Shown here in pieces: positions 1 through 12,568 of a stretch of 64,000 nt of DNA. The notes below the pieces were generated by a model that did no database searches, was not told where the DNA came from, and was given only the letters and a program-made list of their open reading frames with translations. A program made the translations under genes and the position numbers. Source of the stretch: Agaricus subrufescens (taxonomy: Eukaryota > Basidiomycota > Agaricomycetes > Agaricales > Agaricaceae); the NCBI GenBank assembly GCA_029945375.1, contig CM057059.1, positions 1,860,001 through 1,924,000 on the forward strand, written 5' to 3'. Position 1 is the stretch's first letter, and the number at the start of each line of letters is the position of its first letter.

Positions 1-2
1 AG

Positions 3-2380
3 CATGGGCGCGACTGGTTCGCAATCCTTCTGGGGCTTTTGTTCTGGATGACCAGGAGCATTCCCGAGTCGGACAACTATATCGAGGGGATCGTCCCGCC
101 GGCCTGGCTTGTAAAGGTCATCGTCCTTCATTCAATGCACGCTGCGATTGACAGCATTCGCCTAACGCCTCTACTCAATCACAAATGGGAAATCGCGCGT
201 GTTGGTCTATGGTTACACAATCCCGAGAATACACCTGCTCAGCCCCCGTCAACTTGGTTCATGGAACAAGGCGTTCCTGTATGGTATCGTTGGACGACTT
301 GGGAGATAAACTGCGCCCAAGTTCGTTCAAAATTTGGTCTCATGGCGCCTCGACCCGAGGAGTTGCAGGCAGTGGCGACATGGATCGATAAATCTGTATC
401 GCTGCTTGCTCCGCCGCCTCCTTCTTTTAGTGAGGCCCGATTTTCTTTCGACGATGACCTCTCCACCCCCGAATTTCTTCCACCCTCCACCCCGCAACAC
501 ACATATCAATCGTCATTAGCTCCTCCTGCTGCACCAAGGCCCTCTGCAAAGTCCTTCTGGGCCACTCACTTTGAAAAGCGTCGCGAGCTACATAAGAAGA
601 TGAAGGAAAGGGAGACTCCTGGGGAGAAACAGGCGCGACTCTCTCGGGCACAAAACCCCAGCGTGAAGAGGAGTCGTGTGTATATCTGGGAATGGAACGA
701 CAACAACCAATTCGTGCGCAACCTGGTTCTGAAGAGCAACAACGAGGAGACTCTCATGGACTACAGCGGCTCCCAGAAGCGCTTCGATTCCTTCTTGAAT
801 GAATGGGATTGTTGTGAATTATGGGGCTCGTCAACTGAAAACGAAGGCCTCATTGAACTGCCGCCAGTTGGCGAGCAGGATGCTGTCCCCTCAGAACACC
901 CCGACCCTGCCAATCAATGCCCGGTCCTCACTCGCGCAGCCTCCCCCGAACTTGTCTCTCCTCGCTCTCCTTCTCCCGTCACGTCCCCTCCCGTCACGTC
1001 CCCTCCCGCCCCTGCGAGCCCCGTGGCCCCTGCCACCCTGATGATGCAGATTGACAACCTTGATGATCTCGCGCGTGTCGTCCTCAAATCTCTCATTGAT
1101 CATCATGGATTTGTGCCTCCCATTCCTCTCCCAGCCTCCTGTGGTCCCCCCTCGACTGCCGATGTCGACGCAGATGTCAAAACACTCGTCAAAATAGTTG
1201 GGGTGCATGGCTTCGCCTGGAATGACCCCTTCTTCACATCTCCTCTTGCTCGTGTGTGCGCAGATTTCACAGTGTCTCTCGCGAGCGGTCACCCTCAGCC
1301 AGATCTGTGGGACTTGGGCCCCCACAATCGTAAAACTTTATATTTCTGTGAACGCCTGAGCTGTGTCTGTCTCCTCAAGTCAGAGGAGCAGATTTATTAT
1401 ATGATCGACATGGGTCCCAAGGCGACTGTACCTTGGTCCCTTGCCGTCGCATCGCGCGCCAATTTGTTTTACATATGTCGACTACCTGAAGATTTTCTGG
1501 AGCAGGACATCGCCATAGATCTTACGAGGAAGGGCATCCCATTCCACACCGTTCAACGCCGTGACACTGTAGAGGTCACTACTTCTCGGCCTCTGGTCGC
1601 CTTTGTTCCCATGCGTCTATCCGATTACATGTTCACTGCGGGGGACTTTGAGGCGTATAAGGATCATTGTCAACGATTCTTCGAGCACCCAAGATCTCGG
1701 GCAGCTCTACTGAGGGGTGGCTATTGTGCGCGAGTTGCCGCCCTCTCTATCGGCGTTGCTGAGGTTCTGAGTGGTCCCAGTGGTATGTATTGCAACTCTT
1801 CAGAGATGTTCACTGCGGTGGATTGCTTTGGCCGTGAATATATCGATGATCAGCTGACGAACGAGGAGGTCGATATCATATGCGGGGTCTATATTCAGTA
1901 TACGGGTATGTATTTATTCGTGAGTTGTAGTTCAATTTTACTAATTCTCACAATTAGGCCACAGAGATCTTAGTAAAGCCAGAAAATATTGGTTTCCATC
2001 GCTGACATTTGAAGGATCGGGTGAGGATTACATGCACTGGACTCCCAAGAATGAGGCAGAGTGGAGGAGACGCATCACCTTGATCAACAACGGCCATGCA
2101 TATCCCCTGCCCACAGATAAATGGAGGGATCAAGTCAGGGGTCTTGGCCCTGTGAGACGTTTCAGAAAAAGTGAAGATCGGCTACTCGAGAAGGTCATCG
2201 ACGATCAGGTGGGTGTGTGGACTTGACTTCTCTGTATTTTTTTTGTTTGGCATGTGCACGAATCTCGCGATTTTTTGAGGTGAGTTTATGTCTCCATTAC
2301 TACTAGTTCAGTCCGTTCAATCATTGCAGGACATTGAAGAATTTCTTGGGCATGTAATACTTTTTGGACATGGAATATGA
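3..2380 (+). CDS. Unrecognised basidiomycete protein, 5'-partial, three exons
   Basis: I do not recognise this gene's function. The frame is open from the left edge of the window, so the start probably lies outside it; the first in-window ATG is at 48. Exons that keep the frame are 3-1905, 1958-2208 and 2330-2380, about 734 residues in the window. The first intron starts GTATGT, has a CTAAT branch-like site and ends in TTAG; the second ends in TTGCAG. The visible protein has a proline/serine-rich middle (about residues 130-180 and 290-345), a basic helix-like stretch (KRRELHKKMKERETPGEK) and a C-terminal globular part. The next gene is a transposase on the same strand, so this could be another element-associated gene or an ordinary host gene. 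The last short exon is the least certain part. Confidence 0.6.
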
Positions 2381-2647
2381 CGGTGGACATTTTCTGACAT
2401 GTGTAGAGTACCGTTGACTAATGCTATATATCAATTTTTCTTGATGGATCGTATTGTATATGTGTTAAATTGATATGATTTCTGCGTTTTCGATTGCGTG
2501 AGATTATGGCACGTGATTGCCAGCGCGCGCCGTTTTTTCTCTGTCGTCGTCTCTGTGTTCCCATTCTCTCCTGGGTTGTCCCAGACAGATAAATTTCCAG
2601 TCGAATCCACAGGGTTGTCCCGTGGAATCCATCCTATCCAGAGAGAT

Positions 2648-5600
2648 ATGTTATACACGTGTCAAGCGACAACGTGTTCATTTTCGTCAAAGAGCCGACA
2701 GGGTCGAAATCATCACCAGTCAGCCTGTCCAAAGTTTCGCGAGGAGACCAGAAGCTTGGCCCAACCTCGACCTGTCTCTGATTTGGAGTTGAAGCGCAAA
2801 CGGCCCATTTCAGATCCACCAGGTGCCTTTCGCAAAGTTGCCCGATCTCATCAACGAGATGAGGGACAGACTGAGGTCAGTTCATATATATATATTGATA
2901 AATTATCACTGATCAGACAGCACAGATTACAGCCGCGATATCTAGTGAGCCCGAGCCTGCTCAGCTTCCTCAGCCTGGACCCAGTATTGTTCTGACTCTG
3001 GATGCTACCACGATGAATGATGATGCTCGCGAAGTAAGTGTTCAATTATATTTTTTTTGGGTCATTTCACCAGGACTTATATAAAATCACTAGAACTCAG
3101 TTATTCCTAGTGTGGCAGTACAAGAGGTGACTGAAATAGTACCTCTTTATCCGACACGATCTGGGCGCCGTCGACAACAGCCTCAATGGTTTAAGGACAT
3201 GATCCCTTCTCTCCCTACCCCTATGCCACACATGCCGCCTCCTGAACTCTCTGAGTCTGATGAACCTCAAACTCCTAGTGTTCATTATTATGAGATTCAA
3301 AAATCTGTTTGTGAAACAGGGCCTAATGATCTGGGCTTGTTTCGGTCATATACAAAATATCTTCACATGGATCCAGAGGCAGAGCAGACACTCAACGATC
3401 TTTGTGATGCACCCACCTTTAATATATCCAAACCAGTTCCTAATCAAAGTTTTATGGATAGTCTCAGTATGGAGAACGAGATGGGTCCATATCAAAACCC
3501 CACAGTTCTGAATCTCATGTCGTGGTATACTCGAACTCAAGGTTCACTTACACTCAATGCCACAAATGACTTGGTGCAAAATGTTATCCAGGCAAAAGAC
3601 TTCAAAGTTGAACACCTTGATGGCTTCAATGCTCATCGTGAAGCAAAAAATGCTCTAAATGCCCCAATTCCTGAGTTTCTGAAAGAAGCTGGCTGGACTG
3701 AGGGTTCAGTTGAATTGAGGTTGCCACCAGAGCGGAGAGCAGATAGATTGAGAGAACCTGAAGCAAAAACCATCACTGTTGGTGGTATTTATTACCGCAA
3801 ACTTACTGAGGTTATACGAGCTGGATTTAGTGATGAGACTGCTCGGAGGTTTCACTTTGCACCATTTAATCTTTGGTACAAAAAAGATGGAGATTCAGAG
3901 GCAGAGAGGGTCTTTAGTGAAGCATATAATTCTGATGCTTTTATTGAAGAGGATGAAGTGATTCAGAGTCTGCCTCGAGAAGGAGATTCAAAAATGGAAA
4001 GGGCTGTAGCTGCATTGATCTTTCATTCTGATGCAACAAAACTTGCAAACTTTGGTGATGCGTCTCTGTGGCCTATCTACTGTTATTTTGGTAATCAATC
4101 AAAATATTCCCGCTCAAGGCCGTCAGACCATGCTGCTCACCATATTGCTTATATACCTTCTGTAAGTTTTTTTTTTAATGGTTAAACAATGTCTTACATT
4201 TTGTTTAGCTTCCTGCAACAGTCAATGAACATTATCATGAGGAATTTGACCGTTTACCATCAAATGCTGTTCTCACTCATCTCAAACGAGAACTTATGCA
4301 GGCAATATGGAGACTTTTATTGGATGATGAATTTGTTGCTGCATATGAGCATGGCATGGTGATCAATTGTGCTGATGGTGTTGATCGTCAACTCTATCCT
4401 CGGATTTTGTCCTATGCAGCAGATTATCCTGAAAAGTAAGTTATTTATATTTTAACCATCTAATTTCACTAATAAATTATCAGAACATTATTATCTACTA
4501 TACGATACCTTGGAAATTGTCCCTGTGTTCGTTGCAAAATTGAAAAAAAGGATATAGGGGCTTTAGGTACAGCTTCTGACAGGGCTATACGCAAGGATAT
4601 CCGTGTTGATGATGAGGTGCGACGGAAAAGGATAGAAGCTGCACGTAGAAAGATTTTCCGAAAGGGGGAGCATGTAAATGGAGCTGTGGTTGAAGAAATA
4701 TTGAAGCCCTTATCAGAAGTTCCTACTCGGGTAAGTTTGTGGTATTAACAAGTTCAACAATTACTCAAAAAATATAATAGAATGCATTCTCAGAAAAGTT
4801 ATCTGTATTTGGGTTTGAATTCCACCAGATCTTTGTCCCAGATCTTCTTCATGAGTTTGAGTTGGGTGTTTGGAAGGCTCTATTCACTCATATGATCCGG
4901 ATCTTAACATCTCAGGACTTGCCTGAGGTAACAGAGATGGATAAGAGGTATGTTGTTATATATGATGATAAATTGTTTTTAATGTATTAAATCATCTCTA
5001 GATATCGCCTTACTCCAAGATTTGGACGTGATACTATACGCCGTTTTCATACCAATGCTTCAGCTATGAAACAATTGGCAGCTCGTGACTTTGAAGACTT
5101 GTTGCAGGTAAGCATATTTTCGAAAATTTTAGTTAAAAAAAGTCTAAAAAAAGATTTATAGTGCTCACTTCCAGTCTTTGATAACTTGTTCTATGAGAAG
5201 GATGATCCTGTTGTCCTGGATCTCTTGTTTGTTCTCAACTGTTGGCATTCATTAGCCAAGTTGAGGATGCATACAAGTTCAACAATTGTGCTTCTTGATG
5301 AGTGCACTCGAGCTCTTGGCTATCATATTCGGAGATTTGTTCGGCGGGTTTGTATGTCACATGTGACCTATGAACTTGACAAAGAGGTTGCAGCAAGAAA
5401 TCGTCGAGCAGACAGAGTTGAGAAAGGGAAAAGTACTGCTCAACGTCGTACATTTAATTTGTGCACAATCAAATTGCATTCACTTGGAGATTATGTGGAG
5501 TTCATCAAGCTTCATGGTCCATCTGATGGGATGTCAACACAAATGGTAAGTAATGTTGTTATATATAATAGACACTTTTAATAATATGATTACAGGGTGA

Positions 5601-6863
5601 ATTAGAACATCGTCAAGTTAAACGTCATTATGCCCGTACAAATAAGCGGATCAACTTTCCTCTGCAAATTGCTAGGCATCAACAGCGTCAACGAATTCTT
5701 TTGAGAGTAAAGAACCAGCACCGTCCACAAGCACTGGCTATTCCATTTGAAGACTCAGATCCTCTGGCTGCTACTTCCCCTGAGGATCACTATCATATGT
5801 CCAAATCCAAGAAAAACTATATTGATTTGTCAACATGGTTGGGTAGATATCAGAAAGATCCTGCTCTCAAGGTTTGTAATCAACTTGTTCTATATCTATA
5901 ACTATACTAATTAGAGCTACCAGGATTTTCTCTTTAAGCTGGAAAATCATGTCCTTGCTCGTATGGACAAGAATTTCTTTCCAGGAAAGGTATACAGTCA
6001 GGCTGATCGGAACACTGTTGTGTTTTCACGAAACCGATTGTACATGCACAAATATCTTCGCATCAATTTTACAACATATGATGGACGACGATCTCAGGAC
6101 TCAATCAATCCTCGCACCCACCCAGATATTATGACTTTGGCTGACAGAGAAGATGCTGAAGATGACCACCCTTACTGCTATGCACGAGTTCTGGGAATTT
6201 TCCATGCCGATGTCTTTAATAGGCAAGCTAATGGTGGCAAAGGAAAATTTGAACATATCAATTTTCTATGGATCCGATGGTTCTCATATGATGTAGAATT
6301 TCCAGCAGGATTTGAACACCGTCGACTTCATCGCTTGTCATTCTATCATTATCATGATAGTGATGAGTTTGATTTTTTGGATCCTGATTATGTGTTGCGA
6401 GCTTCACATATAATTCCAGCATTTGAATATGGGCGTCACAATATTTTGCCAAAGTCTATAGCCTGTGAACCAAGTGGTGAAGAAGAAGATTGGAGATTTT
6501 ACTATGTCAATATGTAAGTATCAATTGTGGTGGCTGAAATTATACTCTAACATGATCACCAGGTTTGCAGATAGAGATATGTTTATGCACTATATTGGTG
6601 GTGGCATTGGTCATAAAGCACTAGGCATACCTGTGATCCGGGATATTGACTGGGTGGCAAATTTGGATGATGATATTGATGATGGCAATGAATTAGAGGG
6701 AGATGATGATGAGATATCAACTGAGGAGGAAGTTGGTGATGGTGATGATGAAAATTTGACTCAATATCATGAGGATTGTGGACCTGAGGATGGTGAAAAT
6801 GAGGATTTTCTTGATCAGAATTTTGTGAGCCCAGAGGATGAAGGATATGGAGCATATGATTAG
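2648..6863 (+). CDS. Plavaka-family transposase (CACTA-like, KDZ group), intact
   Basis: DNA transposase of the Plavaka family, which is expanded in basidiomycetes and excises and reinserts its own element. Eleven exons keep frame without a stop: 2648-2875, 2926-3033, 3094-4161, 4209-4435, 4484-4730, 4781-4947, 5002-5107, 5162-5545, 5596-5871, 5924-6513 and 6563-6863, giving 1233 residues. The start was chosen because it opens a C2HC finger (C5, C10, H22/H23, C27), usual at this family's N-terminus. Family signatures include HSDATKLANFGDASLWPIY, then FGNQSKYSRSRPSDHAAHH, RELMQAIWRLLLDDEF, a CPCVRCK cysteine cluster near residue 556, VPDLLHEFELGVWK, and GGGIGHK near the end, followed by an acidic tail. 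No disabling mutation is seen, so the copy may be young. I could not find convincing terminal inverted repeats. An 82-bp repeat array follows directly. Confidence 0.92.
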
Positions 6864-6912
6864 ATTGTAATCTTGTAGATTCTATGTAAGAGATTGTATT
6901 GTTCTTGAAATT

Positions 6913-7375
6913 GATTTCTTGGGATTGTATTACAAGGCCCAAAAAATGTAAGCTGGCATCAATAATTGGGAGAGCATGGTATGGTACAAGAATGAATTGT
7001 ATTAGATTGTATTACAAGGCCCAAAAAATGTAAGCTGGCATCAATAATTGGGAGAGCATGGTATGGTACAAGAATGAATTGTATTAGATTGTATTACAAG
7101 GCCCAAAAAATGTAATGTAGTATAGATGATTGGGAGAACATGGTATGGTACAAGAATGAATTGTATAAGATTGTATTCCAAGGCCCAAAAAATGTAATGT
7201 AGTATAGATGATTGGGAGAACATGGTATGGTACAATGTAAGAATTGGTATTTGATTGTATAAGATTGTATTCCAAGGCCCAAAAAATGTAATGTAGTATA
7301 GATGATTGGGAGAACATGGTATGGTACAAAGATTTATTGTATAAGATTGTATTCCAAGGCCCAAAAAATGTAACA
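6913..7375 (+). repeat. Tandem array of ~82-bp units, likely subterminal repeat of the Plavaka element
   Basis: Six copies of a unit built on CAAGGCCCAAAAAATGTAA start near 6931, 7013, 7095, 7177, 7271 and 7353. Spacings are 82, 82, 82, 94 and 82 bases. The units also share a segment reading GGGAGA(G/A)CATGGTATGGTAC. A related sequence in the opposite orientation (TACATTTTTTGAGCC) occurs at about 7467-7481. The array begins 50 bases after the transposase stop codon, the usual place for transposase-binding subterminal repeats in CACTA-like elements. Open frames across the array on the minus strand are repeat artefacts. Confidence 0.8.
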
Positions 7376-8840
7376 TGATTGTATCCTTCAAGAAAGATTG
7401 TAATCTTAGAAAATATCTTTGAAGAGATTCTATTCTCCACCCTTGAATGTACATATTGTAAGGTCTACATTTTTTGAGCCGGTTTGCTGATGATTCTTTC
7501 CCAACCCTGGTCGCATTCTAGACGCTTCTTTTGTATAGTTTGCCACTCGTACCCCTGAATTTCATTGGCAGGGCAGAAAGTAGAACAGAAGTTCTGAACA
7601 GTGAACAGGTCCGCTGTCAACCGAGTGTTCTTCCTTGTAAGGTTTCGTGCTAGAAGGATCGGGACTTTTGTCGGCGAAACGTGTCGAACATGATTATGCT
7701 GTTAACGCGTGTGCTCAGAAACGCTGTATAGAATCATGCCCCTGGTTGCGCTTACTTTGTCTTCTCTATCAAACGTATCCTCTCTCCTCGCGCCTGTTCA
7801 CCCCTGCTCTTCTGCTCTTGAATCCCTTCTGGCGAAGGAATCTTCCCTTGTACTAATCCTTTAGCCCAATTACTTGCCTGTTGTTGTTCTACTTGAGGGC
7901 CATCGTCAGCTTATGCTCAAAGAGTCTAACACGTTGGCCGGCGCTTGATCTGAATCATAGCAAGAACTCTGATTGGCCCACCACTGGTGCAATACTAGTT
8001 GCGTTGGCCCAAGTCTATTATGCGAACTGACTCCCAACATATGGGACTGCGGTGAGCGCTATTCGACAAGAAGCTTCTATTTATAACGGAAAATTCCACC
8101 ACACCATCTCTCTATGTATTCGCAGTGAAAATGGTCAGCAGCATCCCCTGCTTCACTTCATTTCAAAGTACCTTGCTTGATCGTATCTCTGAATGCCGGT
8201 CCCTTATTACAAGCTTCGACTTCCTAAATTCAATATGTCATATCGAAATGATTCGAAATATTATGTATTGCTACAAATTTGCAGACCAAGACGCAATGAT
8301 AACTAGTACTCGTAGACTGTCACGCTGGTCTAAAGCGTCAGGCTTATTGCAGCTGCAAATGCCCCGTCCTGACTCCCCCATGCTAAGAACAGCTATATCG
8401 TACGAGGTATGGTGTACAATAACTCACTGCATTAAATTCGGGCATAGTACACGACATTCATTGTGTCAAAACATACATGTCAGTGAGCAGACTTTTTTTC
8501 TGCAAGGGCGCTTTCACTAATAATTGTTTTCAGCCCAATTCTACAGACCAGTAAAGGCTCGCGAATCTTCTTGCTCCAACCTCGCCACCTGGTATTTTTT
8601 TAATGTCCCACTCCACCCTTGTCGAATCTCACACCCAGTCGCAACCTCGAAGTTATATATAGTCTTCAAAGCACAGCCACTATCAACGGGGCAAGTCAAC
8701 TGAATTTCCACACCCCTTCCATCAACAAGCTGCTGCGCAAGGCCGGGATACAGGTGCAATCCGTAAAATCAGCGCCTCTCAATATCTTCTCCCAGACTCT
8801 CGATATTGCCCCCTGCACAACAAAAAAATTTTCCCTTCCA
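7376..8840. other. Intergenic, no supported gene
   Basis: No reading frame here shows recognisable protein character, and frames are broken by stops. The first part may still belong to the 3' end of the Plavaka element. A TATA-like sequence at about 8081-8088 (TATTTATAA) is followed by an ATG at 8131, but the frame behind it does not look like a gene. Confidence 0.5.
8653..8661 (+). promoter_or_regulatory. Candidate TATA box for the methyltransferase gene
   Basis: TTATATATA lies about 180 bases before the methyltransferase ATG, within range for a fungal core promoter with a moderate 5' leader. Assignment is by position only. Confidence 0.35.
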
Positions 8841-9884
8841 ATGTCACTAGATAGTGACTCTCGTCTGAGGGCACTTGACCCAACTCTGTTGAACCTGACT
8901 GAAGAAGAGGCGGTCTTTCTCAAGTCTCAGACAGGTATACAAGATGACGGGGCACTGAAAGAGCACATTCTTGAAGTACAGAAGAACGCCTACGAGATCC
9001 TCAAGTATGGTTGTATCCATTCTTTCTCATTTACGAAGTAGGTATTCTTGCCGCTAAATAAACCAGTAGCCACCTAATACTCATTTGTCATTTAGGTTGA
9101 AGATTGCCCGACTACCTGTGTATAGGCAAGCTCTTCAATTACACAACACGCGGCCTGGTGCAATCTTGCTAGATGTCGGGAGCGGCTGTGCGTAAACCGT
9201 CTTTCCAAAGATACTACCTCGTCCGACTTTTTATCGGTTCATCAGTTGGGAACGACATTCGAAAAGCTGTGGCTGATGGTTGGCCCGTGAAGAATGCAAT
9301 CGCTTCTGACATTAGTCAAGGTACGTCAGGTATCGTTTCATTGGCCTGTTTGCAACTAAATCAGCAATTGCAAAGAATTTTGGAATCAAGGTCATGCGTT
9401 ATTCAAATCTACTCCTGAAACATTTCCTGCCGGCTTCGTAACCGGGGATGCTTTCTCACCCGTCATGATCGAACCTCGGGAACCGTTCTATTCTCCGTCT
9501 CCATCACCCCGGCCATCCGATTTCGGGACCTTGATGTCGCTCACCCCACTTCAGGGGCATATATCTGTCATACACGCCTCATTACTCTTCCATCTATTCG
9601 ATGAAGAGAAGCAGCTGTCATTGGCTAAACAATTGGCGACTTTGCTATCTCCGGAACCGGGATCCATCATCTTTGGTGTTCATGGCGGGCTCGATACAAA
9701 GGGCATAAGACTCTCTTATAATGGTCGTCAAATGTTTTGCCATTCGCCTGAATCCTGGACAGAATTATGGGATGGGATTGTGTTTAGAAAGGGCAGCGTC
9801 CGAGTTGAAGCTGTGATAGTAGAACACGAAACGGCGTATAATGACAAGTTCCTAGTATTAGCTTGGTCTGTTACTCGCCTGTGA
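8841..9884 (+). CDS. SAM-dependent methyltransferase, class I
   Basis: Predicted small-molecule methyltransferase; the substrate cannot be told from sequence. Exons 8841-9037, 9096-9187, 9246-9320 and 9376-9884 give 290 residues in frame. The SAM-binding motif is LLDVGSGFGNDIRKA at about residues 90-104. It is read only if intron 2 uses the GTGCGT donor at 9188. Conserved acidic and strand residues follow in IASDISQEFWNQGH, GFVTGDAFSP and ISVIHASLLFHLFDEEKQ. N-terminal blocks (LKIARLPVYRQALQL) match a common basidiomycete methyltransferase family. It stands alone: no oxidoreductase, terpene or polyketide gene is adjacent, so a secondary-metabolism role is possible but unsupported. Confidence 0.88.
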
Positions 9885-11328
9885 ATGTGCATCAGAGGAT
9901 AGGTGAAGTTCATCTGTTTGTTTGAAGGAGAAAAGGCTTTAGGGATTAATAAGTAGACATGTAAAGACATAAAAGACCCTATTGAGAGGTAACAGTTTGG
10001 GACATTGTATAGCGTGATATTCTCTGCAGTTTGCTAACAGACTATTCAAATCGCATAGTTAATCCGAAACTTCAGGAACAATGCCTCGCTGGCTGCGGAA
10101 CTGTTCAGATGTGTATCGCCCTTGATGGGGACAAGGGGCAATCACATCGTCGTCTTGAATGCAACCAGGGTCGACAAAAAATAGAGTCAGGTAAGTGCCT
10201 AACAATTCATATCATCCCCCGCTCATCAAGACATTTCAATACTCGAGAGTAATCATCTTTACCTGAAGGGTTAGGGGCGCATCTTGACTTGTGGTGCTGT
10301 CAAACTAAGCAAATATACTTTTTTTCTCAGTTGTGGCCGGATATGAACGACGAAAGATTGGCAGAGAGGGAGGGCAACCCCATTATCATGCATGATGGTT
10401 GGGAAGTAGGGGGTCGGAATAAAGGAATAACCATCAGGTGCCCTGAGCGTGTCCATGCCTCTCACCTGTGCCTTCCCCAGGCCTTCCCCTTCGTAGCTAT
10501 TCTTGATCTTCACAAAAGAAGTTTGTGGGTTAGTGGCGGATGTTGAAAGGTTGTTAAGGTTGAATGAGGCGTTAGAGCGTAATTAAGAGCAGGGTCATCC
10601 TGCGAAAATGCGAGGAAGCCGAGGTCTACATTGTTGGAGAGCTGGGGTGATGATCACTAACACCACATCGCAATGGGGTGTAGGTAACAACATGAATAAC
10701 CGTTGCGGAGTACCTAGGATAGAGAGGCCCGTTCCGTGTACGAAGTGCATAATCAAGGGCGGAAAGAAGCAGACTGATTTGATCGTTTATGGCCCAGTCT
10801 TCTGCGAACATGACTAGGGAAGCTGAGCTGATGTTCAGACCAATTGTTGGTGTAAGCCAGTGGGTCCTCGTTTATTTCGTCATCCGCTCGTATTTACGCT
10901 GCCTATCAAGCTCGCAGTCATGGATATCGTGGAGGACCCAGAACGCGCTGTCTCTTCTGACCCTGGTTCAAAGCCTTGCCCAAGAAGCTGACAGTGTGTA
11001 GGCCCAGGAGAGAATTAGAGTGTGTCGCAGCAAGCAGGATCCGGTTAACCAAATACAAACATACACAGACACTCGCCCCTTGTACGGCGTTCCATAATCG
11101 ACCCCAGCCCGATCCCAAGAATCTCGTAACGAAGCGAAAATTCTACAACACATGGTCATAGAGTTGTTCTCTTTTGACATTGCAAGCTCAACGTAGGTGA
11201 GACTTTCTGTAATTGAATCGTGTGAAGAGCGCAGGAACCGGAGAAGCTTGGTAAGAAGACAATTGGGAAGATATACATAAACAGTATAAAAGAACCCGAT
11301 TCGAAGCAATCAGATAATTTCCCTCAAC
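9885..11328. other. Intergenic, no supported gene
   Basis: Frames in this stretch are short and lack recognisable motifs. An 80-codon minus-strand frame at 10271-10513 has moderately protein-like composition but no identifiable family, no clear partner exon and an equally long frame on the opposite strand, so it is not called. Confidence 0.45.
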
Positions 11329-12568
11329 ATGCCTTCGACTATGACGAGACAGTACACGAACAGTCAGTGGTTTTCCTTAATTATCTCTCCCATTATCTTG
11401 ACGCTCATTGAGTTGCATACTAGTTGCTGGCCTGGTAATACTCTTGTATGACCAAGTGATAACGTGGGATAAAGAATTGAACTGCATCTGGCGGTTTGTA
11501 AAATAAATCACTGAAAGTGGAAGATTCGCCGACGTTCTTTCGAAAAGCAGTAGCTCCGATTATACACTAAAAATAATGTTTTTTCTTGGTCGCTATTGGG
11601 CACTAGCTATCCAGATGTGAGTTTGCTTCTATGCGTTATATCATATCGCTGAGTCGGGAACCTAGTATCAATCTTATTGTTTCCCATCCTTATGTCCTTA
11701 AGAAACAGGCGATCGACTGTCACAGATGGTATGACTTTCAAAATGGCGCCGTAAGCGTGTTGCTGCTTGATCTCCAACTCATCTTGATGTTCAGAGGTAT
11801 GGATCTGATTTCAGAGACGTACCTCCGTTGATGATGGATCTGCATAGTGTATGCGTTGTACGAACGCAGCACTAAGATGGCATATTTTCTTGTCTGTTGG
11901 GCCGTGTTCTACGCATTTGCGCTAATCTTTTTGGGAAAAGAAACGACCCACATGGTGAAACTTGACTCGAATTGCATGATAGTGCAAATGCCTGGCCCAA
12001 AAGTGTTGATATCTTTCGGGTTCGGGTGATTGTCCTTTTCAAATCCTCACGCCCTCACCTTGAAACTTGTCAGTGTGCTGTGTATATCTGATCAATGTAT
12101 TCTCTGGGGTCTCACTGCCTACAAATATCGAGATGCCATACGCCATGGCTTGGCCACGAATCCCATCCTACGCCTAGTCATCAGAGACACCTCATTGTCT
12201 TGTCTCGCAATGTGCTGTGAGTAATGATCTACTTTGATCGTACTTACTTTCGAATCTCGTAGGCATATTCATAGCTGCACTTCCTTACGCTCTAGTCGTG
12301 AAGCAGCTCACTTATACTATGCACGAGTAAGCCATACAGAAGCTGTCATGGATAACTCGTGTTTATGCCTTTCTACAGCCTCGTCTGTTCTGTGGTGTCT
12401 GTCTTGGTAAGTATGACTGCTTCAATTCGCACGGAGAGGTTTCTCAGCACAGCGTAGACTTGTAGAACGATACTCAACATTCGTGGTCTGAGTTCTCCAG
12501 ACGGCTCGTTGAGCATCGATATCATGACAACGGATCTTGAACTGACTAATTTACCTCACTCAGAGTAG
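11329..12568 (+). CDS. DUF6533 multi-pass membrane protein
   Basis: Basidiomycete integral membrane protein with an N-terminal DUF6533 domain; function unknown, with a receptor-like seven-helix layout. Nine short exons keep frame: 11329-11362, 11424-11493, 11551-11616, 11666-11796, 11848-12025, 12074-12216, 12263-12326, 12379-12406 and 12458-12568, for 274 residues. Family marks are AGLVILLYDQVITWDKELNC near the start, the hydrophobic stretches KMAYFLVCWAVFYAFALIF and CCIFIAALPYALVVKQ, YKYRDAIRHG in a loop, and the C-terminal TCRTILNIRGLSSPDG. The short first exon and intron 2 are the least certain. The frame is intact through eight introns, so the gene is probably functional despite its gene-poor setting. 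Confidence 0.85.

Noticed and set aside
891..1325. 144-codon minus-strand frame
   Set aside because: Lies opposite the open plus-strand frame of the first gene and shows low-complexity Arg/Gly composition from the CCC/TCC-rich sense strand.
6583..6942. Histidine-rich minus-strand frame of 119 codons
   Set aside because: It is antisense to the acidic (GAT/GAG-rich) last exon of the Plavaka transposase.
7041..7454. Several overlapping minus-strand open frames of 60-140 codons
   Set aside because: They run through the 82-bp tandem repeat array; the translated repeats reflect the repeat period, not a protein.
8125..8520. 131-codon plus frame upstream of the methyltransferase
   Set aside because: No recognisable motif, interrupted by other frames of similar size, and not joined to the methyltransferase by plausible splice sites.
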